Source of the DNA: Exilibacterium sp.
GTDB taxonomy: Bacteria; Pseudomonadota; Gammaproteobacteria; Pseudomonadales; Cellvibrionaceae
Reading direction: 5' to 3'
Length of the DNA stretch: 54,431 bases
Assembly: GCA_028280195.1 (NCBI GenBank)
Contig: JANQMH010000028.1
Span: 1 to 54,431 of the forward strand
Shown here: piece after piece, positions 1 through 9,001 of the stretch
Layout of the letters: each line of letters opens with the position of its first letter
Position numbering within the stretch: the stretch's first letter is position 1
Notes under the pieces: model-generated
The model's database searches: none
What the model saw: the letters and a program-made list of their open reading frames with translations, nothing else
Told to the model about the DNA's origin: nothing
Position numbers and translations under genes: made by a program

Positions 1-1066
1 CCCACAGCAACTGGTCGCCCACGGTAAAGGCAGACAGGTATTCGGCACCCATATTCATTTTGCGCAGGCGCCCCACCGGTACCTCGAGGCTGCCGGTCAC
101 CGCCGCGGGCGTCAGCCGGGTGAGGCTGTCGTCGCGCCGATTGGGCACCACTCTGACCCAGGGGTTAGCGCTCTGCAGCATGTCCTCGATCTCGCTCAGC
201 GGTACATCCCGGGCCAGCTTTATGGTCAGCGCCTGACTGTGGCAGCGCATGGCGCCGATGCGCACACAGATGCCGTCGACGGCGACCGGTCTCTCGCTCA
301 AGCCGAGTATCTTGTTGGTTTCCGCCTGGCCCTTCCACTCCTCGCGGCTCTGGCCGTTGTCCAACTGGCGGTCTATGTAGGGCAGCAGGCTGCCGGCCAG
401 GGCGGCGCCAAACTGCTGCTGTGGCAGCTGGTCGCCGCGCAGCAATGTCGCCACGGCGCGATCGATATCCAGTATGGCGGTAGCCGGGTCGTGCAATGGC
501 TCGCCGGCAGCCGCGCCGATGGCGGCCATCTGCTGAATGAGCTCGCGCATATGCCTGGCGCCGGCGCCGCTGGCGGCCTGATAGGTCATGGCCGAAATCC
601 ACTCCACCAGACCCTGGCGAAACAGGCCGCCGAGGCCCATCAGCATCAGGCTGACGGTGCAGTTGCCGCCGATAAAATTCCTGATACCGGCACCCACACC
701 ATCTTCGATGACGCTGCGGTTGACCGGGTCCAGCACGATCAGTGCGCTGTCGTCCATGCGCAGGGTGGAGGCGGCGTCGATCCAGTAGCCGTTCCAGCCG
801 GCGCGGCGCAGTTGCGGGTAGACCTTGGCGGTATAATCGCCGCCCTGGCAGGAGACTATCGCCTGCAGCGGCAACAGCGCCTCGATAGCGCCGGCGTCGC
901 GCAGGGGTTCGGTCTCCTTGCCGATCGCCGGACCTTCACCGCCGACATTCGAGGTCGTGAAAAATGCTGGCTCGATATCGCCAAAATCCCCCTCCTCGCG
1001 CATCCGCTGCATCAGCACGGAGCCCACCATACCGCGCCAGCCAACAAAACCTACTCGCATCATCAT
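1..1066 (-). CDS. asd: Aspartate-semialdehyde dehydrogenase (C-terminus cut by window edge)
   Basis: Cytoplasmic enzyme that reduces aspartyl phosphate to aspartate semialdehyde with NADPH, the branch point to lysine/diaminopimelate, threonine and methionine. The N-terminus reads [18 protein letters not shown], the hallmark of the gammaproteobacterial Asd family. The catalytic cysteine lies in GGNCTVSLM (about residue 136) and the active-site histidine in RCHSQ (about residue 276). The reading frame is open to the window edge, where it ends in [19 protein letters not shown], so only about 10-15 residues are missing. Three consecutive ATG codons (1058-1066) could start it; the first is taken here. 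It lies downstream of leuB on the same strand, separated by a degenerate tandem repeat. Identification is firm; the exact start is not. Confidence 0.95.
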   Translation of the reverse strand, partial: MMMRVGFVGWRGMVGSVLMQRMREEGDFGDIEPAFFTTSNVGGEGPAIGKETEPLRDAGAIEALLPLQAIVSCQGGDYTAKVYPQLRRAGWNGYWIDAASTLRMDDSALIVLDPVNRSVIEDGVGAGIRNFIGGNCTVSLMLMGLGGLFRQGLVEWISAMTYQAASGAGARHMRELIQQMAAIGAAAGEPLHDPATAILDIDRAVATLLRGDQLPQQQFGAALAGSLLPYIDRQLDNGQSREEWKGQAETNKILGLSERPVAVDGICVRIGAMRCHSQALTIKLARDVPLSEIEDMLQSANPWVRVVPNRRDDSLTRLTPAAVTGSLEVPVGRLRKMNMGAEYLSAFTVGDQLLW

Positions 1067-1089
1067 TTACCGCAACTTTCTCTGTCTCT

Positions 1090-1187
1090 GTGGACGTCCC
1101 TTTGTGGACATCCCTTCATGGACGTCCCTTCGCGAACGCCCCTTTTGTGAATGTCTTCCTGAACGCCCGTCGTGAACATCCCCTGGT
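1090..1187. repeat. Degenerate 12-16 bp tandem repeat between leuB and asd
   Basis: About seven imperfect units beginning at 1090, 1104, 1120, 1134, 1149, 1161 and 1174. They share a core like GGACGTCCCTT or GAACGCCCCTT. The array ends about 23 bp upstream of the asd start (minus strand), so it lies in the 5' leader of asd if transcription comes through from leuB. No protein-coding explanation was found. Confidence 0.7.
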
Positions 1188-1263
1188 GTCATTCCTGCGC
1201 CGGCAGAAACCCAATAAATCAAGCACCTGCGGCCCCCTGCCCGCAGAGGAACCGGCGGCCTGC

Positions 1264-2340
1264 CTACTCCAGCGCTGCCAGCACCGCATCGCCCATTTCC
1301 GCGGTGGATACTTTGCGGCAACCCGCGGTGTAAATGTCCGCGGTGCGCAGCCCCTGATCCAGCACCCGGCCGACTGCCGCCTCGATGGCCTGCGCCGCAG
1401 GCGCCAGGTCGAGAGAATAGCGCAACATCATGGCGGCGGAAAGAATCGTTGCCAGCGGGTTGGCCATACCTTTACCGGCAATGTCCGGCGCCGAGCCGTG
1501 GCAGGGTTCGTAGAGGCCGCGGCGGTCCTTGTCCAGCGATGCCGACGGCAGCATGCCGATGGAACCGGTCAACATGGCCGCTGCATCGGACAGAATATCG
1601 CCGAACATATTGCCGGTGACAATCACATCGAACTGCTTCGGCGCCCGCACCAGTTGCATGGCGGCATTATCCACATACATATGGGACAATTCCACCGCCG
1701 GGTACTCCGCCGCCAGGCGCTGCATCACCTCGCGCCAGAGCACCGTGGCCTCCAGTACATTGGCCTTGTCCACCGAGCACAGGCGCCGGTCGCGCTGCAT
1801 GGCCATGGCAAAGGCGTTGCGGCCGATACGCTCTATTTCGTGCTCGGCGTAGCGATAGGTGTTGTAGCCCTCGCGCTCGCCGCTTTCCAGGGTGCGGATG
1901 CCGCGCGGCTCGCCGAAATAAATGCCGCCGGTCAATTCCCGCACAATCAGAATGTCGAGCCCGGCTACCACCTCCGCTTTCAGGGTCGAGGCTTCAGCCA
2001 GTTGTGGATACAGGATCGCCGGGCGCAGATTGGCAAACAGCTGCAACTCGGAACGCAGTTTCAACAGCCCTTTCTCCGGGCGCAGTGAACGCTCCAGTCC
2101 ATCCCACTGCGGCCCGCCGACCGCACCCATTAAAATGGCGTCGGCCGCGCGCGCCTTTGCCAGGGTGGCATCGTCGAGCGGCACGCCGCAGCGATCGATA
2201 CTGCAACCGCCGACCGCTGCCTGGTCGAAAGCCAGCGCCAGGCCGTAGAGGTCATTGGCGCGATCGAGGACTTTGCGGGCCTCGGCAACGATCTCGGGGC
2301 CGATACCGTCTCCGGGCAGCAAGAGGATGTTTTTGCTCAC
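1264..2340 (-). CDS. leuB: 3-isopropylmalate dehydrogenase
   Basis: Third enzyme of leucine synthesis: NAD-dependent oxidation and decarboxylation of 3-isopropylmalate to 2-oxoisocaproate. The 358 residues are normal for the family. The N-terminus [17 protein letters not shown] is the isocitrate/isopropylmalate dehydrogenase signature. The central [10 protein letters not shown], the metal/substrate region [20 protein letters not shown] and the NAD-binding [17 protein letters not shown] are all present. It follows leuD on the same strand after a 157 bp gap filled with heptamer repeats, and precedes asd. The leuC-leuD-leuB-asd order matches Pseudomonas-type genomes. Confidence 0.97.
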   Translation of the reverse strand: MSKNILLLPGDGIGPEIVAEARKVLDRANDLYGLALAFDQAAVGGCSIDRCGVPLDDATLAKARAADAILMGAVGGPQWDGLERSLRPEKGLLKLRSELQLFANLRPAILYPQLAEASTLKAEVVAGLDILIVRELTGGIYFGEPRGIRTLESGEREGYNTYRYAEHEIERIGRNAFAMAMQRDRRLCSVDKANVLEATVLWREVMQRLAAEYPAVELSHMYVDNAAMQLVRAPKQFDVIVTGNMFGDILSDAAAMLTGSIGMLPSASLDKDRRGLYEPCHGSAPDIAGKGMANPLATILSAAMMLRYSLDLAPAAQAIEAAVGRVLDQGLRTADIYTAGCRKVSTAEMGDAVLAALE

Positions 2341-2359
2341 TTTATTCTAACCTTTGATG

Positions 2360-2466
2360 AGGTGACAGCTTATAGCTTGATGAGGTGACAGCCTACAGCT
2401 CACAGTAAAACCGCGGTCCCCTGTCAGCGCTGTAAACTGTAAACTGTCAGCTTTAAGCTGTGACCT
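2360..2466. repeat. Heptamer-based imperfect inverted repeat between leuD and leuB
   Basis: The right half (2430-2464) consists of five consecutive 7-bp units of the form CTGTNAN or CTTTAAG. The left half carries the complementary motif ACAGCTT twice, and 2356-2370 is repeated at 2379-2393 (TGATGAGGTGACAGC). The outer arms 2360-2377 and 2449-2466 pair at 16 of 18 positions. It lies inside the leu operon gap, so it could form a transcript hairpin. It belongs to the same family as the element at 6614-6667. Confidence 0.7.
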
Positions 2467-2497
2467 TTTGAAAAACCGTTTGCAGAAAGTCTGGGAA

Positions 2498-3142
2498 TTA
2501 TACCGCATTAAACAGCCACGGCGCCTGCTGCCGTCGCTGCGCCTCATAGGCTTTGATGGCGTCGCTCTGCTGCAGTGTCAGGCCGATATCATCGAAACCG
2601 TTCAGCAGGCAGTATTTGCGGAAGCTGTCCACCTCGAAGGCATGGCTGTCGCCGCCGGCGGTGGTCACCGTCTGCGCCGCCAGATCCACTGTCAGCCGGT
2701 AGCCTTCCTGCGCGTAGAGTGACTGAAACAGCGAGTCGACTACCGCCTCTTCCAGCACGATGGGCAACAGGCCGTTTTTGAAGCAGTTGTTGTAGAAAAT
2801 ATCGGCAAAGCTCGGCGCAATGACACAGCGAAAACCGTAGTCGTCCAGGGCCCAGGGCGCGTGCTCGCGACTGGAGCCACAGCCGAAATTTTTCCGCGCC
2901 AGCAGAATCGAGGCACCCTGGTAACGGGGAAAATTCAGCGGAAACTCGGGATTCAAGGGCCGCCCGCTGCAGTCCTCGCCGGGCTGGCCCTCGTCCAGAT
3001 AGCGCAGTTCGTCAAACAGGTTGGGGCCAAAGCCGCTGCGCTGAATGGACTTTAAAAACTGCTTGGGAATGATCAGGTCGGTATCCACATTGGCGCGGTC
3101 CATGGGAGCGACAATACCGCTGAGCTGGGTGAATGCTTTCAT
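2498..3142 (-). CDS. leuD: 3-isopropylmalate dehydratase small subunit
   Basis: Small subunit of isopropylmalate isomerase; with LeuC it converts 2- to 3-isopropylmalate. The 214 residues fit the family. The N-terminus with [21 protein letters not shown] and the motif [11 protein letters not shown] (swivelling aconitase domain) are diagnostic. It starts 21 bp after the leuC stop, with a GAGGAG ribosome-binding sequence about 10 nt upstream of the ATG, so it is co-transcribed with leuC. Confidence 0.97.
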   Translation of the reverse strand: MKAFTQLSGIVAPMDRANVDTDLIIPKQFLKSIQRSGFGPNLFDELRYLDEGQPGEDCSGRPLNPEFPLNFPRYQGASILLARKNFGCGSSREHAPWALDDYGFRCVIAPSFADIFYNNCFKNGLLPIVLEEAVVDSLFQSLYAQEGYRLTVDLAAQTVTTAGGDSHAFEVDSFRKYCLLNGFDDIGLTLQQSDAIKAYEAQRRQQAPWLFNAV

Positions 3143-3163
3143 TGGCCTGAATCTCCTCGGCGT

Positions 3164-4585
3164 TTAGCGGAAGTCGCGGACATCGACAAAATGTCCGGCA
3201 ATGGCGGCGGCGGCGGCCATCGCCGGGCTCACCAGGTGGGTGCGCCCGCCGTAGCCCTGGCGACCCTCGAAATTGCGGTTGGAAGTCGAGGCGCAGTGCT
3301 CGCCGCTGCCGAGCCTGTCTGCGTTCATCGCCAGGCACATTGAGCAGCCCGGTTCGCGCCATTCCATACCGGCGGCGATAAAGACTTTGTCCAGCCCCTC
3401 GCCCTCGGCCTGGGCCTTGACCTGGCCCGAGCCCGGTACCACCAGTACCTGCTTGACTGAGGCGGCTTTCTGGCGGCCGCGCACCACCTCGGCGGCAGCG
3501 CGCAGGTCCTCGATACGGGAATTGGTGCAGGAGCCGATAAACACCCGGTCCACGGCGATATCGGTAATCGCCTGACCGGCGCTCAGCCCCATATAGTCGA
3601 GGGCGCGGGCATAGCCCTCGCGCTTGACCGGATCGCTCTGCGCTTGCGGATCGGGCACCCGGGCGTCCACCGGCAGCACCATTTCCGGCGACGTGCCCCA
3701 GCTGACCTGTGGCTTGATATCTCCGCCCTGCAGCGTAACAACTCTGTCAAAATGGGCGCCGTCGTCACTTTTCAATTGCCGCCAGCTGTTCAAGGCCCGC
3801 TCCCACAGCTCGCCTTCGGGTGCGTAGGGGCGGCCCTTGACATACTCCAGCGTGGTATCGTCGAAGGCCACCATACCGACGCGGGCGCCGGCCTCGATGG
3901 CCATATTGCAGACCGTCATGCGGCCCTCCATCGACATCTCACTGAATACCTGGCCGGCAAATTCAATCGCATGACCGGTGCCACCGGCGGTACCGATAGT
4001 GCCGATTACAGCCAGCACCACATCCTTGGGCGTAACGCCCGCCCCCAGGCGACCTTCTACGCGCACCTGCATATTCTTCATTTTCCTGGTCACCAGGCAC
4101 TGGGTCGCCAGTACATGCTCGACTTCACTGGTGCCGATACCATGGGCCAGCGCCGCCAGAGCACCATTGGTGGAGGTGTGGGAGTCACCGCAGACGATGG
4201 TCATGCCGGGCAGGCAGGCGCCGGTTTCCGGGCCGACGACATGGACGATGCCCTGGCGGCGGTCATTGATCTTGAACTCGGTAATACCGAAGTCTTCACA
4301 GTTATCGTCGAGTGTCTGCACCTGGATTTTTGACACCGGGTCGGCAATACCGGCAACCCCGGTGGCGCGCTCGTCGCTGGTAGTGGGCACATTGTGATCG
4401 GGGGTGGCGACCACACTGTCGACCCGCCAGGGCCGCCGCCCGGCCAGTCGCAGGCCTTCGAAAGCCTGCGGCGAGGTGACCTCGTGAATGATATGGCGGT
4501 CGATATAGATCAGCGCAGTGCCGTCGTCGCGGCCGCTGACAAAGTGGGCGTCCCAGAGTTTGTCGTAGAGGGTTTTGGCAGTCAT
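3164..4585 (-). CDS. leuC: 3-isopropylmalate dehydratase large subunit
   Basis: Large, catalytic [4Fe-4S] subunit of isopropylmalate isomerase (leucine synthesis, cytoplasm). The 473 residues match the proteobacterial LeuC length. The three cluster-binding cysteines are visible in GSCTNSR and [10 protein letters not shown]. Other family marks are VPTTDE-like [21 protein letters not shown] and the C-terminal NRNFEGRQG. It is the first gene of the leuC-leuD-leuB(-asd) operon and diverges from a LysR regulator, which probably controls it. Confidence 0.97.
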   Translation of the reverse strand: MTAKTLYDKLWDAHFVSGRDDGTALIYIDRHIIHEVTSPQAFEGLRLAGRRPWRVDSVVATPDHNVPTTSDERATGVAGIADPVSKIQVQTLDDNCEDFGITEFKINDRRQGIVHVVGPETGACLPGMTIVCGDSHTSTNGALAALAHGIGTSEVEHVLATQCLVTRKMKNMQVRVEGRLGAGVTPKDVVLAVIGTIGTAGGTGHAIEFAGQVFSEMSMEGRMTVCNMAIEAGARVGMVAFDDTTLEYVKGRPYAPEGELWERALNSWRQLKSDDGAHFDRVVTLQGGDIKPQVSWGTSPEMVLPVDARVPDPQAQSDPVKREGYARALDYMGLSAGQAITDIAVDRVFIGSCTNSRIEDLRAAAEVVRGRQKAASVKQVLVVPGSGQVKAQAEGEGLDKVFIAAGMEWREPGCSMCLAMNADRLGSGEHCASTSNRNFEGRQGYGGRTHLVSPAMAAAAAIAGHFVDVRDFR

Positions 4586-4617
4586 GGCAGCAGTCAGTAA
4601 AGGATGGAAGTAGCGCC

Positions 4618-4646
4618 AGTCTATGCCGGAAGGAAAAATAAAACAA
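4618..4646 (-). promoter_or_regulatory. Possible leuC promoter
   Basis: Read on the minus strand, TTGTTT (4641-4646), a 17-nt spacer and TAGACT (4618-4623) form a sigma70-like pair that would start transcription about 25 nt before leuC. This rests on consensus matching only. Confidence 0.4.
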
Positions 4647-4681
4647 ATTCATCTTTTTTATAGTTTTAATTCCCCATGAGA

Positions 4682-4692
4682 ATACTTAGTAT
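4682..4692. promoter_or_regulatory. Palindrome in the leuC/lysR divergent gap
   Basis: ATACT-T-AGTAT is a perfect palindrome ending 9 bp before the LysR start codon. Its size and AT-rich dyad fit a LysR-type T-N11-A box, which would make it a candidate autoregulatory site. It could equally be the -10 element (TAGTAT) of a nearly leaderless lysR transcript. Confidence 0.35.
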
Positions 4693-4701
4693 ACCGGGGC
4701 C

Positions 4702-5586
4702 ATGGACACCCAAAACCTGAAAGCCTTCCAGGCGGTGGCTGAACGGGGTTCGTTCTCGGCCGCCGCGGCGCAATTACACCTGACCCAGCCGGCGGTCAGC
4801 AAGCGCATCGCCGCGCTGGAGCAGCAGCTTGGCTGCCGCCTGTTCGACCGCATCGGCCGGCGTATCTCGCTGACCGAGGCCGGGCGCGCCCTGCAGCCGC
4901 GGGCCCGGCATATCCTCCAGGAGGTCGCCGACGCCCGGCGCCTGATTGCCGATCTGGAGGGCCATGTCGGCGGGCGTCTGAGCCTGGCCACCAGTCACCA
5001 TATCGGCCTGCACCGGCTGCCCGCCGTATTGCGGCAATTCTCGCGCCAGTATCCGGCAGTGACACTCGACCTGGATTTTCTCGACTCGGAAAAGGCCGCC
5101 GACGCGGTACTGCAGGGACAGGTGGAACTGGCGGTAATCACTCTGGGCCCGCCGGCCCACGAGGGCCAGCTGATAAGCCATGGCATCTGGCCGGACCCGC
5201 TGGCTTTTGTCTGCGCCCCGGATCACCCGCTGCGTTCACGCGATGGCATCGACCTGGCCCAGCTGGCGCAATACCCGGCTATTCTGCCGGATCTCAACAC
5301 TTATACCACGGCACTGGTAAAGGACCTGTTCGACAGTCGCGCTATCCCCCTGCGCCTGTCGATGGCCACCAATTACCTGGAGACCATTAAAATGATGGTC
5401 TCCATCGGCCTGGGCTGGAGTGTCCTGCCGCTGACCATTATCGACCGACAGCTTGCAGATCTGGGCCTGGAGAGGCTGACGCGCCGACTCGGCTGCATTT
5501 ACCACCGCGAACGCAGCCTCAGCAATGCCGCCAGTGCTTTTCTGCGCCTGCTCGAGCACCATGTGCGGCAAAATGCGCCAAAATAA
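4702..5586 (+). CDS. LysR-family transcriptional regulator
   Basis: Transcription factor of 294 residues, a typical LysR length. Residues 1-60 form the winged helix-turn-helix (FSAAAAQLHLTQPAVSKRI AALEQQLG region). The rest is the periplasmic-binding-protein-like effector domain (start GRLSLATSHHIGLHRLPAVL). It is divergent from leuC with a 116 bp shared gap. By analogy with divergently placed LysR genes in other proteobacteria it probably regulates leuCDB; the effector is not evident from sequence. The start shows only a weak Shine-Dalgarno (GGGG two bases upstream). Confidence 0.9.
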   Translation: MDTQNLKAFQAVAERGSFSAAAAQLHLTQPAVSKRIAALEQQLGCRLFDRIGRRISLTEAGRALQPRARHILQEVADARRLIADLEGHVGGRLSLATSHHIGLHRLPAVLRQFSRQYPAVTLDLDFLDSEKAADAVLQGQVELAVITLGPPAHEGQLISHGIWPDPLAFVCAPDHPLRSRDGIDLAQLAQYPAILPDLNTYTTALVKDLFDSRAIPLRLSMATNYLETIKMMVSIGLGWSVLPLTIIDRQLADLGLERLTRRLGCIYHRERSLSNAASAFLRLLEHHVRQNAPK

Positions 5587-5710
5587 CTCAAGACATGTCA
5601 GTTTCGGGCGATATCACCACCGGGCAAAATCAAAAAAATAGTCTAGAGTTGATAGCGTTAACATTTGTTTTACAGAAATTACTTTAAATTGTCGCCCGAG
5701 ACTTTGTTAT

Positions 5711-5787
5711 GAAAACGTTGTAACAGTGTTATGACAACGTTGAGACAATGTTGAAACAACGTTAAGACAACGTTGAGGCAACGGGTC
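5711..5787. repeat. Seven 11-bp tandem repeats upstream of an outer-membrane protein gene
   Basis: Units start at 5711, 5722, 5733, 5744, 5755, 5766 and 5777. Units 3-6 read GACAACGTTGA, GACAATGTTGA, AACAACGTTAA and GACAACGTTGA; units 1, 2 and 7 are more diverged. Most units contain the palindrome CAACGTTG. The 11-bp period is close to one helical turn, so all dyads face the same side of the DNA. The array ends 33 bp before the start codon at 5820. Confidence 0.8.
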
Positions 5788-5819
5788 GATCGCAAATAAA
5801 TCGTCTGGAGAGCACCTGC

Positions 5820-6566
5820 ATGAAAAAACTACTCGGCATTACCTGTCTGGCGGCCCTGGCTCCGCTGACACAGGCCGATACCATCTTCGGGGTTTATGCC
5901 GGCGCCGGCCTGTGGCAGGCCGACTACGGCGGCGACACCGGGGTTGAAAGTATCGACGTGGATGAACTGGGGCTGGAAGACGAGGACAATAATTTCTTCT
6001 TTGTCGCCATTGAGCACCCGGTGCCGCTGCTGCCAAACGTCAAGCTGCAGTTTATGGATATCGAATCGCGGGAAAGTGCCACCCTCAGCCGGGATTTCAC
6101 CCTCGACGATGTGACCTTCACTGCCACCGATACCGTGGTGACCGATCTGGATTTGACCCACACCGATGCCATTCTCTATTACGAACTGCTGGACAACTGG
6201 ATCAGTCTCGACCTGGGCCTGACACTGCGTGCCTTCCAGGGTGAGGCCGCGGTGCAGAGTCAGACAACCACTGCATTACAGGAGACGGTGGATCTGGAGG
6301 CGGTAATACCGCTGGCCTACGCCAGGGCCCAGTTCGATCTGCCGCTGACGGGTTTTTCCGTGGGTGCCGAAGCCAACCTGGTTACCTACAGCGGCAATAC
6401 CCTCTCCGACGCCTCGGCCAAGATTGCCTACACCTTCGGGTCCATCATCGATCTGGGTGTGGAACTGGGCTACCGCCGCATGACCCTGGAAATCGACGAT
6501 ATCGATGATCTCGAGGCGGACCTGACGCTGGACGGTCCCTACGCGGCAATCGTGCTGCACTTCTGA
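5820..6566 (+). CDS. Outer-membrane beta-barrel protein (TIGR04219-like)
   Basis: Predicted outer-membrane protein of 248 residues. It has a clear signal peptide (MKKLLGITCLAALAPLTQA, cleavage before D20), alternating beta-strand sequence and a terminal phenylalanine (AAIVLHF) as used by the barrel assembly machinery. An N-terminal glycine-rich VYAGAGLWQADYGG and a short acidic stretch match the small outer-membrane protein family TIGR04219, whose function is unknown to me. A GGAGAG ribosome-binding site precedes the ATG. The 3' end is the first unit of a 19-bp triplication, and an 11-bp array lies just upstream, both unusual. Confidence 0.75.
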   Translation: MKKLLGITCLAALAPLTQADTIFGVYAGAGLWQADYGGDTGVESIDVDELGLEDEDNNFFFVAIEHPVPLLPNVKLQFMDIESRESATLSRDFTLDDVTFTATDTVVTDLDLTHTDAILYYELLDNWISLDLGLTLRAFQGEAAVQSQTTTALQETVDLEAVIPLAYARAQFDLPLTGFSVGAEANLVTYSGNTLSDASAKIAYTFGSIIDLGVELGYRRMTLEIDDIDDLEADLTLDGPYAAIVLHF

Positions 6567-6605
6567 AATCGTGCTGCACTTCTGAAATCGTGCTGCACTT
6601 CTGAA
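6549..6605. repeat. 19-bp perfect tandem triplication at a gene end
   Basis: The 19-bp unit at 6549-6567 is repeated without change at 6568-6586 and 6587-6605. The first copy encodes the last codons and stop of the outer-membrane protein gene (IVLHF-stop); the other two are non-coding. This is a fresh duplication by strand slippage or a maintained 3' element. Confidence 0.95.
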
Positions 6606-6613
6606 ATAACGTT

Positions 6614-6667
6614 GACAGCTTACAGCAGACAGCAACCCGCATGATCGAATTGCTGCGGTAAGCTGTC
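6614..6667. repeat. ACAGCTT heptamer inverted repeat at a convergent junction
   Basis: The left arm 6614-6628 and right arm 6653-6667 pair at 14 of 15 positions around a 24-nt loop. The left side is built from the heptamers ACAGCTT, ACAGCAG and ACAGCAA. It lies between two convergent genes (stops at 6566 and 6682) and could act as a bidirectional terminator. It is the same family as 2360-2466. Confidence 0.7.
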
Positions 6668-6681
6668 TGCTGTCTTCACTG

Positions 6682-7617
6682 CTATAAATCCGCTACCGCC
6701 TTCTGGCTGGTACCACTGATTATCCGCTCTGCCTCGCTGCGGGCGAAGGTTGCCGGCCCGTCTGCCCCGGTCTGCGTTTGCACCCAGAACAGCGCCGCTT
6801 TGTGCCAGCGCGCGGCGGCCTGATTGCGAAAGTAACGGATATGGGTGGGTTTACCTTTTACCTGTTTCATCCAACCGGACAGCTGTTCGGCCATATCCGC
6901 GGCCCGCTGCCAGTGCTGCGCCGCTCTTTCAATCTGCCGGGAGCGGCTGTAGGCATCGGCGAGGCGTTCGGTATCATTGCCGAGATTGCGCAACTTGCGC
7001 AGCGCCAGTAACTGTATACCGCGCTTCTGCTCGCCGCTGAGCTGCTGCGACTGCCAGGCCGACCACAGCGCCTCGATCTCCCCAAGTTCTTCATTGAGGC
7101 CATTGCTGCGACTGGCCTTTGTTACGTCGCGCCAAAAATCGATCGCCGCCTCTTCATCCTTCAACGCCGCATGGCTCTGTGCAATCTGTTGCCGCAGCCG
7201 GTGAGCTTTGGCCAGCGATTTCTCCCGGCCTTTATACAAACCGAGTGCCGCGGCATACTCCTGGCGCTGCTCCAGCTCTGCAGTCATCTGCAGGTCCTGC
7301 CGGGCAGACCAGTTCAGCGATTCTATCTGTTTCTCAGCAGCCCTGATCCCCGCCCTGTCCAATGTGTCGTGCTGTTTTGGTTTTACGCTGAGTGCCACCG
7401 GAAAAGCGTCCAGCCCCTGCAGCCGGCAGTAACTCGTGGGCTTGCCCTTGTTGGCGACACAGGCTTTCACCAAATCCTTTTCTTGATCGCGACAATCCTT
7501 GCGCCACTCGCCAACGACAAGGGCGCTACAGTCGCAGTCGACCAAGGGACACTGACGGTTCTGTGCGAACACAGAAGACGATGTGAACACGATGAATAAG
7601 AGCAAGATGTATTTCAT
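6682..7617 (-). CDS. Secreted helical-repeat protein of unknown function
   Basis: I do not recognise a named family. The chosen ATG (7615-7617) gives 311 residues with a signal peptide MKYILLLFIVFTSSSVFA; an in-frame upstream extension lacks support. The early part is cysteine-rich (CPLVDCDCSALVVG, then CRDQEKDLVKAC), suggesting disulfides and a periplasmic location. From about residue 100 it is charged, alanine- and glutamine-rich and helical, with segments such as AAALGLYKGREKSLAKAHRL and RQIERAAQHWQRAADMAEQL that resemble TPR-type helix pairs. The gene converges on the outer-membrane protein gene. Confidence 0.55.
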   Translation of the reverse strand: MKYILLLFIVFTSSSVFAQNRQCPLVDCDCSALVVGEWRKDCRDQEKDLVKACVANKGKPTSYCRLQGLDAFPVALSVKPKQHDTLDRAGIRAAEKQIESLNWSARQDLQMTAELEQRQEYAAALGLYKGREKSLAKAHRLRQQIAQSHAALKDEEAAIDFWRDVTKASRSNGLNEELGEIEALWSAWQSQQLSGEQKRGIQLLALRKLRNLGNDTERLADAYSRSRQIERAAQHWQRAADMAEQLSGWMKQVKGKPTHIRYFRNQAAARWHKAALFWVQTQTGADGPATFARSEAERIISGTSQKAVADL

Positions 7618-7798
7618 CTTTTTTGTCACCCCCGCCCTGATATATTTTGCCGGCCAGCACAAGAAGAGTTTACAGCGGGGCTGGCAACATATCGTAAAAA
7701 GAAATGTAATGGTTTTGGTGACAGCATAAAAGGGCTTGACAAGGTAATCAAGCGCTTTGTCGGGCATATAGCTGAGTCTTCGAAGCTGTATAAAAAGC

Positions 7799-8959
7799 TT
7801 AACTGCCGGTTATTACCACAAAGCGGGCGAACGCCAGCGCAATCAGCGCCGCAAAAATACTCATGACAAAAGGCAACTCGACACTCACGCCCCACAAGGT
7901 GCCACTAAGCGCGGCGCCCACCGCACCGCCGCCGCCAAAACTGATGGCGCTGTATAACGCCTGCCCCTGCCCCTGATTTTTCGCGCCAAAAAAAGACCGC
8001 ACCAGTTCGATGGCAACGGCGTGGGCAATACCAAAAGTAAATGCATGCAACAGCTGAGCAAACAGCAATAGTGTGACACTGCTCACAAAGTAGGCCACCA
8101 GCCACCAGCGTATTACCGTTGCCGCCACACTGAACAACAGCAGCTTGCGCAGGCCAAAGCGCGGCACCAGCCGATGCATGAAAATAAAGATCACCACCTC
8201 GGCAATGACGCCGAGCGCCCACAGGCCACCGATCGAGGCACGCTGGTAGCCGGCATTTTCCAGATACAGACTGAAGAAGGTATAGTAACTGCCGTGGCTG
8301 ACCTGCAGAAAAAAACTCGCCGCAAGAAAGCAGGCTACCGCGGGTTGCTTCACGGTGCGGATAAAACCACTGAGCGGTGCGGTGTTTCTACTGATGTTGT
8401 GTTCTCTGACCGAGAGGCTGCAAAGCCAGATCAGCGCCAAAAACGCCAGAATGAAAACCGGCAGATAGCCGATGGCGATACGGTCGAACAGCCAGCCGAG
8501 CCCCACCACCACGACAATGAAGCCGACCGACCCCCAGAGTCGAATGTGGCTGTAACGCTGCGGCTGATTACCGAGATAACTCAGGGTTATCACTTCGAAT
8601 TGCGCCAGCACGGCATTCCAGAAAAAGCTGTAGGCGGCGACGATCAGCGCCATACCGACAAAACCGAGCTGCAGAAATACCCCCAGAAAACACAGACAGG
8701 CGCAGAAGCTGCCGATGCGGATAATGCGCAGGCGCCGGCCGCTGCGATCGGCCAGCCAGCCCCAGATATTGGGGGCGATAACCTTGGTGAGCATCAGCAC
8801 CGCGCCGATATTGCCGATGGCCTGGGCGCTAAAACCCAGCGACTGCAGATACAAACCCCAGAACGGCACCAGCGCACCGACCACCGCAAAGTAGAAAAAG
8901 TAAAACCCCGAAAGCCGCCAGTAAGGCAGTGCAGGCACGGGCGCCGGACCGGACAGCAC
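7799..8959 (-). CDS. MFS transporter, HcaT-like
   Basis: Inner-membrane carrier of 386 residues with about 12 hydrophobic segments. The N-terminus YWRLSGFYFFYFAVVGALVP and the loop GWLADRSGRRLRIIRIG fit the MFS_1-like group that includes the E. coli 3-phenylpropionate transporter HcaT. The first cytoplasmic loop has the usual GxLaDrxGrr signature. It lies 42 bp downstream of aroC on the same strand; an MFS gene next to aroC is also seen in Pseudomonas. The substrate cannot be deduced. Confidence 0.8.
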   Translation of the reverse strand: MLSGPAPVPALPYWRLSGFYFFYFAVVGALVPFWGLYLQSLGFSAQAIGNIGAVLMLTKVIAPNIWGWLADRSGRRLRIIRIGSFCACLCFLGVFLQLGFVGMALIVAAYSFFWNAVLAQFEVITLSYLGNQPQRYSHIRLWGSVGFIVVVVGLGWLFDRIAIGYLPVFILAFLALIWLCSLSVREHNISRNTAPLSGFIRTVKQPAVACFLAASFFLQVSHGSYYTFFSLYLENAGYQRASIGGLWALGVIAEVVIFIFMHRLVPRFGLRKLLLFSVAATVIRWWLVAYFVSSVTLLLFAQLLHAFTFGIAHAVAIELVRSFFGAKNQGQGQALYSAISFGGGGAVGAALSGTLWGVSVELPFVMSIFAALIALAFARFVVITGS

Positions 8960-9001
8960 GTTCAGGACGCCGCGGGCGCTATCACAACGCCGCCGGCGCT
9001 G

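Noticed and set aside
239-1150. Plus-strand open frame opposite asd
   Set aside because: The minus strand encodes an unmistakable Asd; the frame is a shadow running through the tandem repeat.
2360-2466. Possible leu attenuator with a leucine-rich leader peptide
   Set aside because: The repeat is inside the operon (leuD-leuB), not before leuC, and no leucine-rich leader ORF was found.
7618-7767. Fifty-codon upstream extension of the secreted helical-repeat protein
   Set aside because: The internal ATG at 7617 opens directly into a good signal peptide; the extension would bury it.
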